The notes beneath the pieces are model-generated. The model did not search any database, was not told where the DNA came from, and was given only the letters and a program-made list of their open reading frames with translations. Position numbers and translations under genes: made by a program. Source: an uncultured Alphaproteobacteria bacterium (GTDB lineage: Bacteria; Pseudomonadota; Alphaproteobacteria; UBA8366; JADFVY01). Taken from it: a DNA stretch of 64,000 bases. The stretch covers positions 28,781 through 92,780 of the forward strand of contig CAMYKU010000002.1 in the NCBI GenBank assembly GCA_947259105.1, written 5' to 3'. Numbering within the stretch: position 1 is the stretch's first letter; each line of letters opens with the position of its first letter. This document shows positions 7,808 to 18,995 of this stretch, piece by piece.

Positions 7808-9208
7808 ATGGACGACGACACCACAAAGACCTCACGCAGCGCGCCTGCGCAGGCCGAAGGTGACGTCAACACTTCGCCCCGCCGCCAGGAATGGGCGGGC
7901 CGCAACATCGACGCGGACAGCCAGGCCGTGCTCGACGAGGATGCCAGGTATTTCCTGCACCAGTCGGTTTCCACCCCCTGTCTTGCAGTGGCGGCGCGTG
8001 CCGAAGGCATCTGGATCGAGGACCTCCAGGGCCGACGCTACATGGATTTTCACGGCAACAACGTCCACCACATCGGCTACGGCCACCCGCGCCTGAAGGA
8101 TGCGGTCAAGCGGCAGATCGACGGCCTGCCCTTCGCGCCGCGGCGGTTCACCTGCGAGCCGGCTGTGGCGCTCGCCCGGAAGCTGGCGGCGATCGCCCCG
8201 GGACCGCTCGAGAAGGTACTGTTCGCCACCGGCGGCTCGGATGCGATCGAGATCGCCCTGAAGATCGCCCGCGCCGCGACCGGCCGGTTCAAGACCCTGT
8301 CCTTCTGGGATTCCTTCCACGGCGCGGGTTTCGGCGCGGCAAGCGTCGGCGGCGAGCAGATGTTCCGCTCCGGCCCCATCGGGCCGCTGCTGCCCGGAAG
8401 CGAGCATGTGCCGCCCTTCGGCTGTTACCGCAACCCGTTCGGCTATTCGCACGACAGCCGCGAGCCCCATACCGCGGAATGCGGCAGGATCTGCGCCGAA
8501 CTGGTGCGGTATACGCTCGAAAAGGAAGGCGATATCGCGGCGGTCGTCGCCGAGCCCAGCCGGGCCGTGCCCTACTTCCCGCCGCCCGGTTTCTGGGCGC
8601 GGATCCGCAAGGCCTGCGACGACCACGGCGCGCTGCTGATCTTCGACGAGATTCCGACCGGCCTCGGCAAGACCGGCCGCATGTTCGCCTGCGAGCATGA
8701 CGGCGTCATTCCCGACATCCTGGTGCTGGGCAAGGCGCTCGGCGGCGGGATGTTGCCGATCGCGGCGACGATCTGCCGCCCCGATCTGGACGTCGGGGGA
8801 AACTGGGCGTTCGGCCACTATACCCATGAAAAGAACCCGGTGACGGCGCGCGCGGCGCTGACCACGATCGAGATCATCGAGGACGAAGGGCTGGTGGAGA
8901 ACGCGGCCCGCATGGGCGACCGCGCGATGGCGCGGATGACCGACATGATGGACCGCATGCCGGTCATCGGCGACGTGCGCGGCCGGGGCCTTCTGATGGG
9001 ACTCGAACTCGTCGAGAACCGCGACAGCCGCGCGCCGGCCGGCGGCCTGGCGGAGGATATGCTCTACCGGGCGCTCGATCGAGGGCTCAGCTTCAAGATC
9101 ACCATGGGCAACGTCCTGACGCTGACCCCACCGCTGACCGTAACCGCGGACGATATCGACCGGGCATTCGACATCCTCGAGGACTGCCTTGCGGCAGCCC
9201 GGCCCTGA
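7808..9208 (+). CDS. Class III PLP aminotransferase-fold enzyme, PbfA-like
   Basis: 466-residue fold-type I PLP enzyme. The Schiff-base lysine is K309 in LVLGKALGGG, D280 in IFDEIPTG contacts the pyridine nitrogen, and TGGSDAIEIA binds phosphate. The segment YMDFHGNNVHHIGYGHP, the LHQSVSTPCL region and SFWDSFHGAGF resemble, from memory, proteins annotated as (R)-1-hydroxy-2-aminoethylphosphonate ammonia-lyase (PbfA), a lyase member of this family in phosphonate breakdown. No phosphonate genes are nearby, so the substrate is open; an omega-amino acid transaminase is the alternative. It stands alone after tRNA-Ser and converges on the HPF-like gene. Confidence 0.75.
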   Translation: MDDDTTKTSRSAPAQAEGDVNTSPRRQEWAGRNIDADSQAVLDEDARYFLHQSVSTPCLAVAARAEGIWIEDLQGRRYMDFHGNNVHHIGYGHPRLKDAVKRQIDGLPFAPRRFTCEPAVALARKLAAIAPGPLEKVLFATGGSDAIEIALKIARAATGRFKTLSFWDSFHGAGFGAASVGGEQMFRSGPIGPLLPGSEHVPPFGCYRNPFGYSHDSREPHTAECGRICAELVRYTLEKEGDIAAVVAEPSRAVPYFPPPGFWARIRKACDDHGALLIFDEIPTGLGKTGRMFACEHDGVIPDILVLGKALGGGMLPIAATICRPDLDVGGNWAFGHYTHEKNPVTARAALTTIEIIEDEGLVENAARMGDRAMARMTDMMDRMPVIGDVRGRGLLMGLELVENRDSRAPAGGLAEDMLYRALDRGLSFKITMGNVLTLTPPLTVTADDIDRAFDILEDCLAAARP

Positions 9209-9225
9209 TCTCCCGCAGCAACGGC

Positions 9226-9241
9226 GCCGCCACGCGGCGGC
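9226..9241. terminator. Hairpin between convergent genes
   Basis: GCCGCC-ACGC-GGCGGC forms a perfect 6-bp stem in the 42-bp gap between the convergent aminotransferase and HPF-like genes. There is no T-run, so it may be only a weak or factor-dependent terminator element. Confidence 0.3.
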
Positions 9242-9250
9242 ATGGCCGGA

Positions 9251-9814
9251 TCAGGGTTCGACGACGTGCTGCTTGCCGACGACGTGAACCGTCGTCGCCT
9301 GCAGGCCCTTCTCGCCTTCGGTTGCGGCAAACCTGACTTCCGCGCCTTCCTCCAGATGGTCGAATTGTCCCTCGACGACGCTGTTGCGGTGAAAGTAGAT
9401 CTCGCCCTGCTCGGGTGTCCCGATGAATCCGTGATCCGGGAACAGGCGCAGGACGACCCCGTGCGGCGGCACGTCATGGCTCTTCACCTGGCCCCGCGAT
9501 TCGCGGGCATGGTCCTCCAGTTGCCGGCGCACGGCGTTGAACGCATCGCGCACGGCCACATAGACGTCCTCGTGCGAACGGTTGAATCGTTTGCCGGTGT
9601 TGACGACCAGTTCGCCGCCCGGAACCGTCACGTCGACGGAGACCAGATAGAGCCTTCCCTTCTGGTGCCGCTTGTGGGGCGCCTCGACGACCACGCGGCA
9701 GGAGGTTATCCGGTCATGGAAGGTTTCGAGTTTGCCGACCTTTTCGCGAATACGGGCCTCCACGGCAGGCGAGGTCTCCATACCGCGGAACGTGATCTGA
9801 ACCGGAACTTGCAC
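9251..9814 (-). CDS. HPF/RaiA-type ribosome-associated protein fused to a cold-shock domain
   Basis: 187 residues with two domains. Residues 1-105 match the hibernation-promoting factor/RaiA (S30AE) fold, beginning VQITFRGMETSPAVEARIREK and including VNTGKRFNRSHEDVYVAVRD. Residues about 117-180 form an OB-fold cold-shock domain, with RNP1-like HGFIGTP and RNP2-like EIYFHRNSV. HPF proteins bind the 30S decoding centre and silence ribosomes in stationary phase; cold-shock domains bind single-stranded RNA. In long HPF proteins the C-terminal half is a different dimerisation domain, so this architecture is notable. The function of the fusion is inferred. The gene is monocistronic and convergent with the aminotransferase. 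Confidence 0.88.
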   Translation of the reverse strand: MQVPVQITFRGMETSPAVEARIREKVGKLETFHDRITSCRVVVEAPHKRHQKGRLYLVSVDVTVPGGELVVNTGKRFNRSHEDVYVAVRDAFNAVRRQLEDHARESRGQVKSHDVPPHGVVLRLFPDHGFIGTPEQGEIYFHRNSVVEGQFDHLEEGAEVRFAATEGEKGLQATTVHVVGKQHVVEP

Positions 9815-9997
9815 GGCTTCCCCATGGTGTGGACAGTTTGTTGTTCTTGAACCGAATTGTCCCGCCGCAGGGTGCGCCGCGTCGTTGATCTAGCGCAATT
9901 CGCCGGGCGTCCCGTGCGGCGGCAAAGATTCTTGTGGACGCCCGGTTGCCGGAATTGGTCTATTGGGCGCGGAAGAAAACGCCATCCGGGGGCCAAG

Positions 9998-11338
9998 ATG
10001 GGAATCGGAGCCTACATACTGATCGCCGGCACCTCCGCCGTGGAAGACCGGTCCAAGATGCTGGAAAGAGCCGGTTATCGTTGTACCATCATGCCGGCTG
10101 GCTCCGGCCTCGCGAAGGCCATCGCCGCTGAAAATCCGAATGTCGCTTTCGTCGGCACCGCCGACCAGAGTGGGCTCGACGTCATCCGCGCCCTGAAGGG
10201 CAACCCGAAGTCGCGCCATATTCCTGTGGTCGCGGTCGATGTCGGTCCCGGGCCGGATGCGCTGCGCGCCTGTTGCGATGCCGGCGCCGACGACGTTTTC
10301 GAGTCCGACGCGGAGGAAACCGAGATACTGGCCCGGCTGGTGAGCCTGGTACGGCTCAGCGGCATGGAGGCAGAAATGCACCGCCGGGCGGCGACGGCGG
10401 GCGATTTCGGTGTCTCCGTCAATACCGAGGTCGGGGTGTCCCCGCCCGATGAGGGGTTCCGCCTGCTCGTGGTGGGCGTCGGACAGGACGAGTTCGAGGC
10501 GATGTGTCCGATGCTCTCGAAAACCGGTATTTCTTACGTTGCGGAAGCCGATCCTTATCGCGCCCGTTCGCGTCTCAAGGACGAGCATGATGAAGAATTC
10601 GCGGGTGCTCTGGTCTATGTGAAGCCCGGCGAGGACAGCGAAAGATGTGCATTTTTCTGCCGTTCGGTGCGCAACGACAGGCGGCTGTTCGATCTGCCTC
10701 TCTTCGTCGTCGCCGAGGAAGGGGCGTTTCGCGACGCGGACGACGCCTATGCCCAGGGCGCCAGCGTCGTCGCCCGTATGCCGATCGACTGCGACTTCGT
10801 CGATGTCCATCTGAGGATGCTGCACCGGGGCCGGGCGCTGCGCCGCGCGCTCGGCAAGCGAATCGGCCGCGCACTGGATGCGAAATCCGCGGACAGCCTG
10901 GGCAGCGTCTATTCGTCGGAGTTCATCCAGGCCCATCTGCAGCGGCTCGACAGGGATGCTACCGCATTGGGCAGACAGTCGGCCGCCATACTGTTCTTCG
11001 TGCCCACGATCGGCGAGGTCGCGGCGTTATATGGCGATGACGGCGCGGCGCGGCTGCGCCAGCAGATGGCCGACTGGCTGTCGGGCCTGGTCAGGGTGGA
11101 GGACATCGTGGCACGGACCGGCTCCGACGAGTTTCTCATGCTGTTGCCGGAAACCTCTCAAAACGATGCGGATCGGGTACGCAAGCGGGTGATCGGCGTG
11201 CTGCATCAATCCGAGTTCCGCCTCACCGACAACGTGCCCGTGGGTGTGGAGGTCTATATCCAGTCGGCCCTCGCGATCCTGGAGCCCGGCGACACGCTGG
11301 ACAGGCTTGTCGAGCGCGCGAGCGCCGCGCTTGCATAG
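9998..11338 (+). CDS. PopA/PleD-like REC-REC-GGDEF protein with degenerate active site
   Basis: 446 residues. Two receiver-like domains (about 5-120 and 153-275) precede a GGDEF-like domain (about 295-446). The first receiver lacks the phospho-acceptor Asp (VAFVGTADQSG where a DxxxP is expected), and the second also lacks an obvious site. In the GGDEF domain the metal-binding strand reads ILFFVPTIGE without its Asp and the signature is GSDEF (375-379), so diguanylate cyclase activity is doubtful. The inhibitory I-site RxxD is intact (RVED, 366-369). This is the pattern of PopA, a Caulobacter c-di-GMP effector. The ATG at 9998 is chosen because homology starts there. Confidence 0.8.
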   Translation: MGIGAYILIAGTSAVEDRSKMLERAGYRCTIMPAGSGLAKAIAAENPNVAFVGTADQSGLDVIRALKGNPKSRHIPVVAVDVGPGPDALRACCDAGADDVFESDAEETEILARLVSLVRLSGMEAEMHRRAATAGDFGVSVNTEVGVSPPDEGFRLLVVGVGQDEFEAMCPMLSKTGISYVAEADPYRARSRLKDEHDEEFAGALVYVKPGEDSERCAFFCRSVRNDRRLFDLPLFVVAEEGAFRDADDAYAQGASVVARMPIDCDFVDVHLRMLHRGRALRRALGKRIGRALDAKSADSLGSVYSSEFIQAHLQRLDRDATALGRQSAAILFFVPTIGEVAALYGDDGAARLRQQMADWLSGLVRVEDIVARTGSDEFLMLLPETSQNDADRVRKRVIGVLHQSEFRLTDNVPVGVEVYIQSALAILEPGDTLDRLVERASAALA

Positions 11339-11415
11339 CCGCCGATGCCAGCCACTCACCTCAACGTGAAGGACGGGATTCGCCGGGCTCCGTCGAAGCA
11401 TGTTAGAACGGCGCC

Positions 11416-12066
11416 ATGATTATCGATGTCTTCTCCGACCCGATCTGCCCCTGGTGCTATATCGGCAAGCGTCGGCTGGAAAGAGCGCTCGATCAATTTG
11501 GACGTACCGGCGATGCCGCGGTGCGCTGGCGCGCGTTTCAGCTCAATCCGGGGATGCCGCCCGAGGGCATGGCACGCAAGGCATACCTGGCGCTGAAGTT
11601 TGGCGGCGATGAGCGCGCAAGCCAGATCTACGAAGCGATCGGCGAGGCCGGCATCGGGGTGGGAATACCCTTCGCGTTCGAGAAGATCGAGCGCACGCCG
11701 AACACGATACAGTCCCACCGCCTGATCCGGCACGCGGCGCGGACCGGCCACGACGGCGATCTGGTCGAGGCGTTGTTCCGAGGCTATTTCCTCGAGGGCC
11801 GGGATTTGAGCGATGATGCGATCCTGGTCGATATCGCCGGTGAATGCGGCATGGATGCCGAAGATGCCCGGCGATATCTGGCCGGCCGGGACGACGACCA
11901 GGAAATCCGCGCCGAACATGATTTCGCGGTCTCTCTGAACATCACCGGCGTGCCCTGTTTTATCGTCGAGGGCCGTTATGCGGTGGTCGGCGCCCAGGAG
12001 CCCGACGCCTTCGGCCCGGTCTTCGACCTGGTCGACGAAGAGGCCCGCGCCGCCGCGGGGCCGTGA
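11416..12066 (+). CDS. DsbA-family oxidoreductase, FrnE-like
   Basis: 216-residue thioredoxin-fold protein with an inserted helical domain. The N-terminal strand IIDVFSDPICPWC carries CPWC (C11 and C14), the motif of FrnE/2-hydroxychromene-2-carboxylate isomerase relatives. The cis-Pro loop ITGVPCFIVEGRYAVVGAQ and the segment FQLNPGMPPEGM are typical of FrnE. There is no signal peptide, so it is cytoplasmic. The role is probably disulfide or thiol redox; the isomerase alternative is less likely because two cysteines are kept. It follows the PopA-like gene by 77 bp and converges on mfd. Confidence 0.85.
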   Translation: MIIDVFSDPICPWCYIGKRRLERALDQFGRTGDAAVRWRAFQLNPGMPPEGMARKAYLALKFGGDERASQIYEAIGEAGIGVGIPFAFEKIERTPNTIQSHRLIRHAARTGHDGDLVEALFRGYFLEGRDLSDDAILVDIAGECGMDAEDARRYLAGRDDDQEIRAEHDFAVSLNITGVPCFIVEGRYAVVGAQEPDAFGPVFDLVDEEARAAAGP

Positions 12067-12078
12067 CCGCCGGTCACG
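12062..12078. terminator. Symmetric hairpin between convergent frnE-like and mfd
   Basis: CGTGACC-GCC-GGTCACG is a perfect 7-bp stem spanning the end of the FrnE-like gene and the stop of mfd. Being symmetric it could act on both strands. No T-run follows, so intrinsic termination is uncertain. Confidence 0.35.
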
Positions 12079-15000
12079 CAGCCGCGCTCTCCCCCGTCGT
12101 CAGGGCGGCAAGCTCTTCGAGAAGTTTCTGCACCCCGTTCGCACGCATCCGCGGCTCGTCCCAGGCCCGCATGAAGACGAGCCGGTGGTCGGGCCGCAAT
12201 TTAACGTTGCCGGCGTTCTTCTGGATGAATCCGACCAGCGCTTCGGGCCGGGCGAACCGGTTGTCGCGGAAGGCCAGCACCGCCCCTTTCGGGCCCGCCT
12301 CCACCTTCTCGACCCCGGCCCGGCGGCACAGCTGCTTGATGGTGACGACCTGCAGCAGGTTTTCCACCGCATCCGGGAGCGGGCCGAAGCGGTCGATCAA
12401 CTCCGCCGCAAAGGCTTCGATCTCAGCACCCTCCACGAGATGCGCAAGCCGCCGGTACAGGCCCAGCCGGACCGGCAGATCCGAGACGTAATCGGCCGGA
12501 ATCAGGACCGGCGTGCCGAGGGATATCTGCGGCGTCCAGCTTTCCTCCGGCAGCTCCTTCTCCTGTGCGCCCGCCGCCGCGACGGCCTCCTGCAGCAGAT
12601 TCTGGTACAGCTCGACGCCGATATCGCGAATATGGCCCGACTGCTCCTCGCCCAGCAGGTTACCGGCGCCGCGGATGTCGAGATCGTGGCTCGCCAGGGT
12701 GAACCCCGCGCCCAGCTGATCCAGCGTCTGCATGACCTCGAGGCGTTTCTGCGCGGACGGCGAAAGCACCTGGCCCGGCGGCAGGGTGAGATAGGCGTAG
12801 GCCCGGATCTTCGAGCGTCCGATCCGCCCGCGGATCTGATAGAGCTGCGACAGGCCGAACCGGTCGGCCCGGTGTACGATCATGGTGTTGGCCTCGGGGA
12901 TATCGAGACCGGATTCGATGATGTTGGTGCTGAGCAGGACATCGTAGCGCCCCTCCAGGAACCCGGTCATGACGTGTTCCAGCTGGCTCGCGGGCATCCG
13001 GCCGTGCGCGATGCCGATCCGGGCCTCCGGCACCAGTTTGGCGAGCCGGTCCTGAACGCGCGAGAGATCGGCGACGCGCGGGCAGACGTAGAATGTCCGG
13101 CCGCCGCGGTATTGTTCCCGCAGGATCGCCTCGCGCACGATGACCGGATCGTAAGGCAGCACGAAGGTGCGGACCGCCAGCCGATCCACCGGCGGCGTGG
13201 CGATGATGCTCATCTCCCGCACGCCGGCGAGCGCCATCTGCAGGGTCCGCGGGATCGGCGTCGCGGTCAGCGTCAGCACGTTGACCTCGGACCGCAGCTG
13301 TTTGAGGCGCTCCTTCTGGGCCACGCCGAAATGCTGCTCCTCGTCGACCACCAGCAGCCCCAGATCCCTGAACCGGATGCCCTTGCCGAGCAGCGCATGG
13401 GTTCCGATGACGATATCGATCTCGCCCCGGGCGATCCCCTCCTTCACCTTTGCCGCCTCCTTGCCGGCAACGAGGCGCGACAATTGTGCGATACGGACCG
13501 GCAGGCCCGCGAACCGCTCGCGGAAACTGGCGTAATGCTGGCGCGCGAGGAGCGTCGTCGGGACAACGACCGCGACCTGGTAGCCCTGGCTCGCGGCAAC
13601 GAAGGCGGCGCGCAGCGCGACCTCGGTCTTGCCGAACCCGACATCGCCGCACACCAGCCGGTCCATCGGCCGTCCGGAGGCGAAATCGCCGGCCACATCC
13701 TCGATGGCCCGCTGCTGGTCGTCGGTTTCGGTCCAGCCGAAGCGCGCCGCAAACTCGTCATAGGCGCCTTGCGGCGCCTCCATCACGACGCCCTTGCGCA
13801 GATGTCGCTCCGCCGCCACCTTCAGCAGCTCGTTGGCGATGTCGCGGATTCGCTCCTTGGCCTTCGCCTTGCGCGACTGCCAGGCCGGGCCGCCGAGCCG
13901 GTCGAGCTGCATGTCGGCGTCCTCGGAGCCGAAGCGCGACAGCGCATCGAGATTCTCGACCGGCAGGTAGAGCTTGTCGCCGCCAAAATAGAGGAGGCGC
14001 AGGCAGTCATGCGGCGCACGCTCGACGGTCAGGGTCTCCAGACCGTCGTAACGGCCGATTCCGTGGTCGACATGGACCACCAGGTCGCCTTCGCTGAGCG
14101 TCGAGTATTCGGCGATGAAATTCTCCGGGCGCCGCCTGCGCGCGGCGATTCTGCCGATCCGCTCGCCGAGAATGTCCTGCTCGCTGTAGACGACGACACC
14201 GTCCGCGGAAAAACCGTGTTCCAGCCCGGTGACCGCAATACCGACGGTGCCCCGCGGCAGCGCCAGGGCTTCCCGCCAGGTCTCGACCTTGACCAGCGGG
14301 CCGGCACCGTGCTCGCCCAACAGCACCCCGAGGCGGTCGCGCGACCCCGCCGTGTGTGCGGTCACGAGGACGGTCCGCTCCGACGCGTCGGCCGCCAGCC
14401 TGTCGCGCACCGCATCGAACAGCTGAACCTCCGGCCGGGCTCGCGCCGCGGCGAAATCCTGGGCGCGGCGCCCGCCGGCATCGATCATGCCATCGGTCCC
14501 GTCCGGCAAGGCGAACGGCGCGAAGCTCACGACCGGCCGGTCCGCCAGGAGGTCGCGCCAGATCGCGGCATCGAGGAAAATCCGGTCCGGCGGAACCGGC
14601 TTGTAGGGCGGTGCGGAAGGCCCGGCGTTTCTGGCCTCACGCAGGTTGGCCGGCAGCATCTCGGTGCGCGCGTCGTAATACTCGGCAATCAGCTCCAGCC
14701 TGGCGGCGACCGCCTCCTCGGCCTGATGGTCCAGGGTGACGGCGGCATCGGGCAGATAGTCGAACAGCGTTTCGACCTGCTCGTGGAACAGCGGCAGCCA
14801 GTGCTCCATGCCGATATGGCGCTGGCCGGCGCTGATCGCCTCGTAGAGCGGGTCGGCGTCGGTCGTCGCACCGAACAGCTGCCGGTAACCGTTCCGGAAA
14901 CGCTGGATCGTCGCCTCGGTCAGCGGCACCTCGCTGACCGGCCGCAACGTCAACCCCTCCTCGGTGCCGGTACTGCGCTGCGTCATCGCGTCGAAGCGGC

Positions 15001-15580
15001 GCACGGCTTCCACCTCGTCGCCAAAGAAGTCGAGCCGCAGGGGTTCGGCCTCGCCCGGCGGAAACACGTCCACGATGCCGCCGCGAATGGCGAACTCGCC
15101 GGGCTCACGGACGGTTCCGGCCCGGTGGTAGCCGTTGTCCGCGAAGTAGGACAGGAGCCGCGATTGCGGCACATCATCGCCGACCCGCGCGGCGAGGCTG
15201 GCGTCGGCGAGCGCCGACCGCGGCGGTACGCGCTGCAGTATCGCGCTGACCGTGGTTACGACGAGCGCCGGGGCGTTTCCGCCCTGCGCAAGACGCGAGA
15301 GCAGGTCCACCCGCTGCGCGACGATCTCGGCGTTCGGCGAGACCCGGTCGTAGGGCAGGCAATCCCAGGCCGGAAAGGCCCGGACCTCGAGCTCCGGCGC
15401 CACGAAGCGCAGCGTTTCGGCAAGCGCCGCCATCCGGGCATCGTCGCGCGCGACATGCAGGATCGGCCGCGCGCCCGGCCCCGCCGCGGCCCTGCCAAGC
15501 AACACCGCATCAAGCCCGTCGGGCACCGAACCGCAGGCCGATTTGCCGATTTGTGATAGATATTTCGATATATTTATCAA
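12074..15580 (-). CDS. mfd: Transcription-repair coupling factor
   Basis: 1168-residue Mfd, which displaces RNA polymerase stalled at DNA lesions and recruits UvrA. In order: the UvrB-like N-terminal domains (DCLPYDRVSPN near residue 72), the RNA polymerase interaction domain around 470-550 (DLVVHVDHGIGRYDGLE at its start), the helicase core with Walker A GDVGFGKTE near 640 and DEEQHFG near 745, and the C-terminal TRCF domain. The start is TTG at 15580 in an unusually AT-rich stretch with no clear ribosome binding site; a GTG about 18 codons in is possible but would remove conserved residues. sdhE lies 4 bp upstream. Confidence 0.96.
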   Translation of the reverse strand: MINISKYLSQIGKSACGSVPDGLDAVLLGRAAAGPGARPILHVARDDARMAALAETLRFVAPELEVRAFPAWDCLPYDRVSPNAEIVAQRVDLLSRLAQGGNAPALVVTTVSAILQRVPPRSALADASLAARVGDDVPQSRLLSYFADNGYHRAGTVREPGEFAIRGGIVDVFPPGEAEPLRLDFFGDEVEAVRRFDAMTQRSTGTEEGLTLRPVSEVPLTEATIQRFRNGYRQLFGATTDADPLYEAISAGQRHIGMEHWLPLFHEQVETLFDYLPDAAVTLDHQAEEAVAARLELIAEYYDARTEMLPANLREARNAGPSAPPYKPVPPDRIFLDAAIWRDLLADRPVVSFAPFALPDGTDGMIDAGGRRAQDFAAARARPEVQLFDAVRDRLAADASERTVLVTAHTAGSRDRLGVLLGEHGAGPLVKVETWREALALPRGTVGIAVTGLEHGFSADGVVVYSEQDILGERIGRIAARRRRPENFIAEYSTLSEGDLVVHVDHGIGRYDGLETLTVERAPHDCLRLLYFGGDKLYLPVENLDALSRFGSEDADMQLDRLGGPAWQSRKAKAKERIRDIANELLKVAAERHLRKGVVMEAPQGAYDEFAARFGWTETDDQQRAIEDVAGDFASGRPMDRLVCGDVGFGKTEVALRAAFVAASQGYQVAVVVPTTLLARQHYASFRERFAGLPVRIAQLSRLVAGKEAAKVKEGIARGEIDIVIGTHALLGKGIRFRDLGLLVVDEEQHFGVAQKERLKQLRSEVNVLTLTATPIPRTLQMALAGVREMSIIATPPVDRLAVRTFVLPYDPVIVREAILREQYRGGRTFYVCPRVADLSRVQDRLAKLVPEARIGIAHGRMPASQLEHVMTGFLEGRYDVLLSTNIIESGLDIPEANTMIVHRADRFGLSQLYQIRGRIGRSKIRAYAYLTLPPGQVLSPSAQKRLEVMQTLDQLGAGFTLASHDLDIRGAGNLLGEEQSGHIRDIGVELYQNLLQEAVAAAGAQEKELPEESWTPQISLGTPVLIPADYVSDLPVRLGLYRRLAHLVEGAEIEAFAAELIDRFGPLPDAVENLLQVVTIKQLCRRAGVEKVEAGPKGAVLAFRDNRFARPEALVGFIQKNAGNVKLRPDHRLVFMRAWDEPRMRANGVQKLLEELAALTTGESAAA

Positions 15581-15584
15581 TTTA

Positions 15585-15857
15585 TTAATCGTGATACTTA
15601 AAGTTAAGAAACAGCTTCATGACGTCGTGTGCGAGGGTTGCCGGCGGCGTCTCCCGTCCGGCCACCCACGCATAGAGGTCGGGATCGCCCTGCTCCAGCA
15701 TTTCCTCGAACAGCGCCAGCTGGCGCTCCGAGAAGGTCGGCAGGTGGCGCTCGGCGAACCGGCCGAGGAGAAGGTCCATCTCACGCGATCCCCGGTGCCG
15801 GCTGCGGAACAGCAGCCGCTTGCGTCGGGTCGCCAGCGGGTCGTCGGGTTCGGACAT
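15585..15857 (-). CDS. sdhE: Succinate dehydrogenase assembly factor SdhE (SDHAF2 family)
   Basis: 90-residue small helical protein that promotes covalent FAD attachment to SdhA. The signature RGSREMD (residues 22-28, canonical RGxxE) sits in helix 1-2, and DLYAWVAGR is the second conserved segment. Length is typical. It ends 4 bp before mfd and is divergent from recG; the recG-sdhE-mfd neighbourhood is widespread in alphaproteobacteria. The DNA after its stop is AT-rich compared with the surroundings. Confidence 0.93.
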   Translation of the reverse strand: MSEPDDPLATRRKRLLFRSRHRGSREMDLLLGRFAERHLPTFSERQLALFEEMLEQGDPDLYAWVAGRETPPATLAHDVMKLFLNFKYHD

Positions 15858-16005
15858 AACGGGCCAGCATATAGAGCGGCCGGACCGCCGCGTAAATCCC
15901 CCGTAGTCACGGCGCGGCTTGCCGCGCCACCGGCATCGGTTAAAATCGGACCTGCACGGCCGCGCCCGATGTGCGGCTGCCAACGGCAAGCCACGCGAGT
16001 CCGCA

Positions 16006-18067
<2,062 letters not shown>

Positions 18068-18087
<20 letters not shown>

Positions 18088-18916
18088 TCGCCGCGCTGGG
18101 CTCGTATCGCTGTTCCCAGGTCTCGTTCGAGCCGCTCACTGGCTTGCCCTTGACCACCTCGGGCCGGCGGTCCGGCGGCGTAACGATGCCCGCCGAAATC
18201 ACCATCTTGATCGCTTCTTCGACCGACATGTCGAGGATGATCAGGTCTTCCTTGGGGACGAACAGCAGGAAACCGGACGTTGGGTTTGGCGTGGTCGGCA
18301 GGAATACGTTGATCAGATCGTCCGCGATCAGGTTCTGCACCTCGCCTTCCGTGCGCCCGGTAATGAACGCGACCGCCCACATTCCCCGCCGCGGATACTC
18401 CACCAGAACCGCCTGCCGGAAGGCGCCCGACTGGTGTTTCAGGACCGTCTCGAGGATCTGTTTGGTGGCGCCGTAGACGCTGCGGATCACCGGCATGCGG
18501 TTCAGCATGTCCTCATAGAACCGCAGCACGATCCGGCCGAGGAAACCGGCAGTCAGGGCGCCGACCAGGGTGATGAAGACGATCAGGACGATCAGGCCGA
18601 GCCCGGGCAGGCCGATCTCGTAGCCGAGATACTCCTTGAGATAGAAGTCCGGGTTGTACTTTTGTGGGATCAGCGGCACTACCCGGCTGTCAACGAAATC
18701 GATCAGCCATGTCGCCAGGGCAACCGTAATGGCCAGCGGCGCCGTGACCAGCACGCCGGCAAGGAAATAAGCCCGCAGCCGCCCGAAGAAGGTCAGGGTC
18801 TTGAGGCGCGGCTTGCCGTCCTCGCCGCCGGATGCTCGATCGTCCGCCGGCGGGTTCTCCGCCGCGGGTTCGACGTCACCGGTTCTTCGTTTCTTTTTCG
18901 CCAAACCGACCCTCAT
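18068..18916 (-). CDS. DUF502 family membrane protein
   Basis: 282 residues. After a charged, disordered N-terminus (about 40 residues), two transmembrane segments are visible (AYFLAGVLVTAPLAITVALATWL and a second at GLIVLIVFITLVGALTAGFLG, here split for length). A soluble part then carries the family segments MLNRMPVIRSVYGATKQ and FLPTTPNPTSGFLLFVP. DUF502 proteins have no firmly established role that I know. The ATG at 18916 is preferred to a TTG two codons upstream. It is convergent with and overlaps recG by 20 bp. Confidence 0.85.
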
Positions 18917-18995
18917 GCCCAATCGAACGCCGCTCTGAACGCGGCGGTCCCACTATATAGGGGCGAATTGGCGAATCCCAAAACATCTTCGCCGG

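Noticed and set aside
7515..7835. Minus-strand reading frame across tRNA-Ser that encodes a GWGGIRTHERRKP-type peptide
   Set aside because: This peptide is a familiar artefact of translating the antisense of a tRNA-Ser; it overlaps the tRNA and the promoter region and has no real homology.
11978..15556. 1192-residue plus-strand open frame
   Set aside because: It is antisense to mfd and exists because of high GC in third positions; composition is Arg/Gly/Asp-rich and no domain is recognised.
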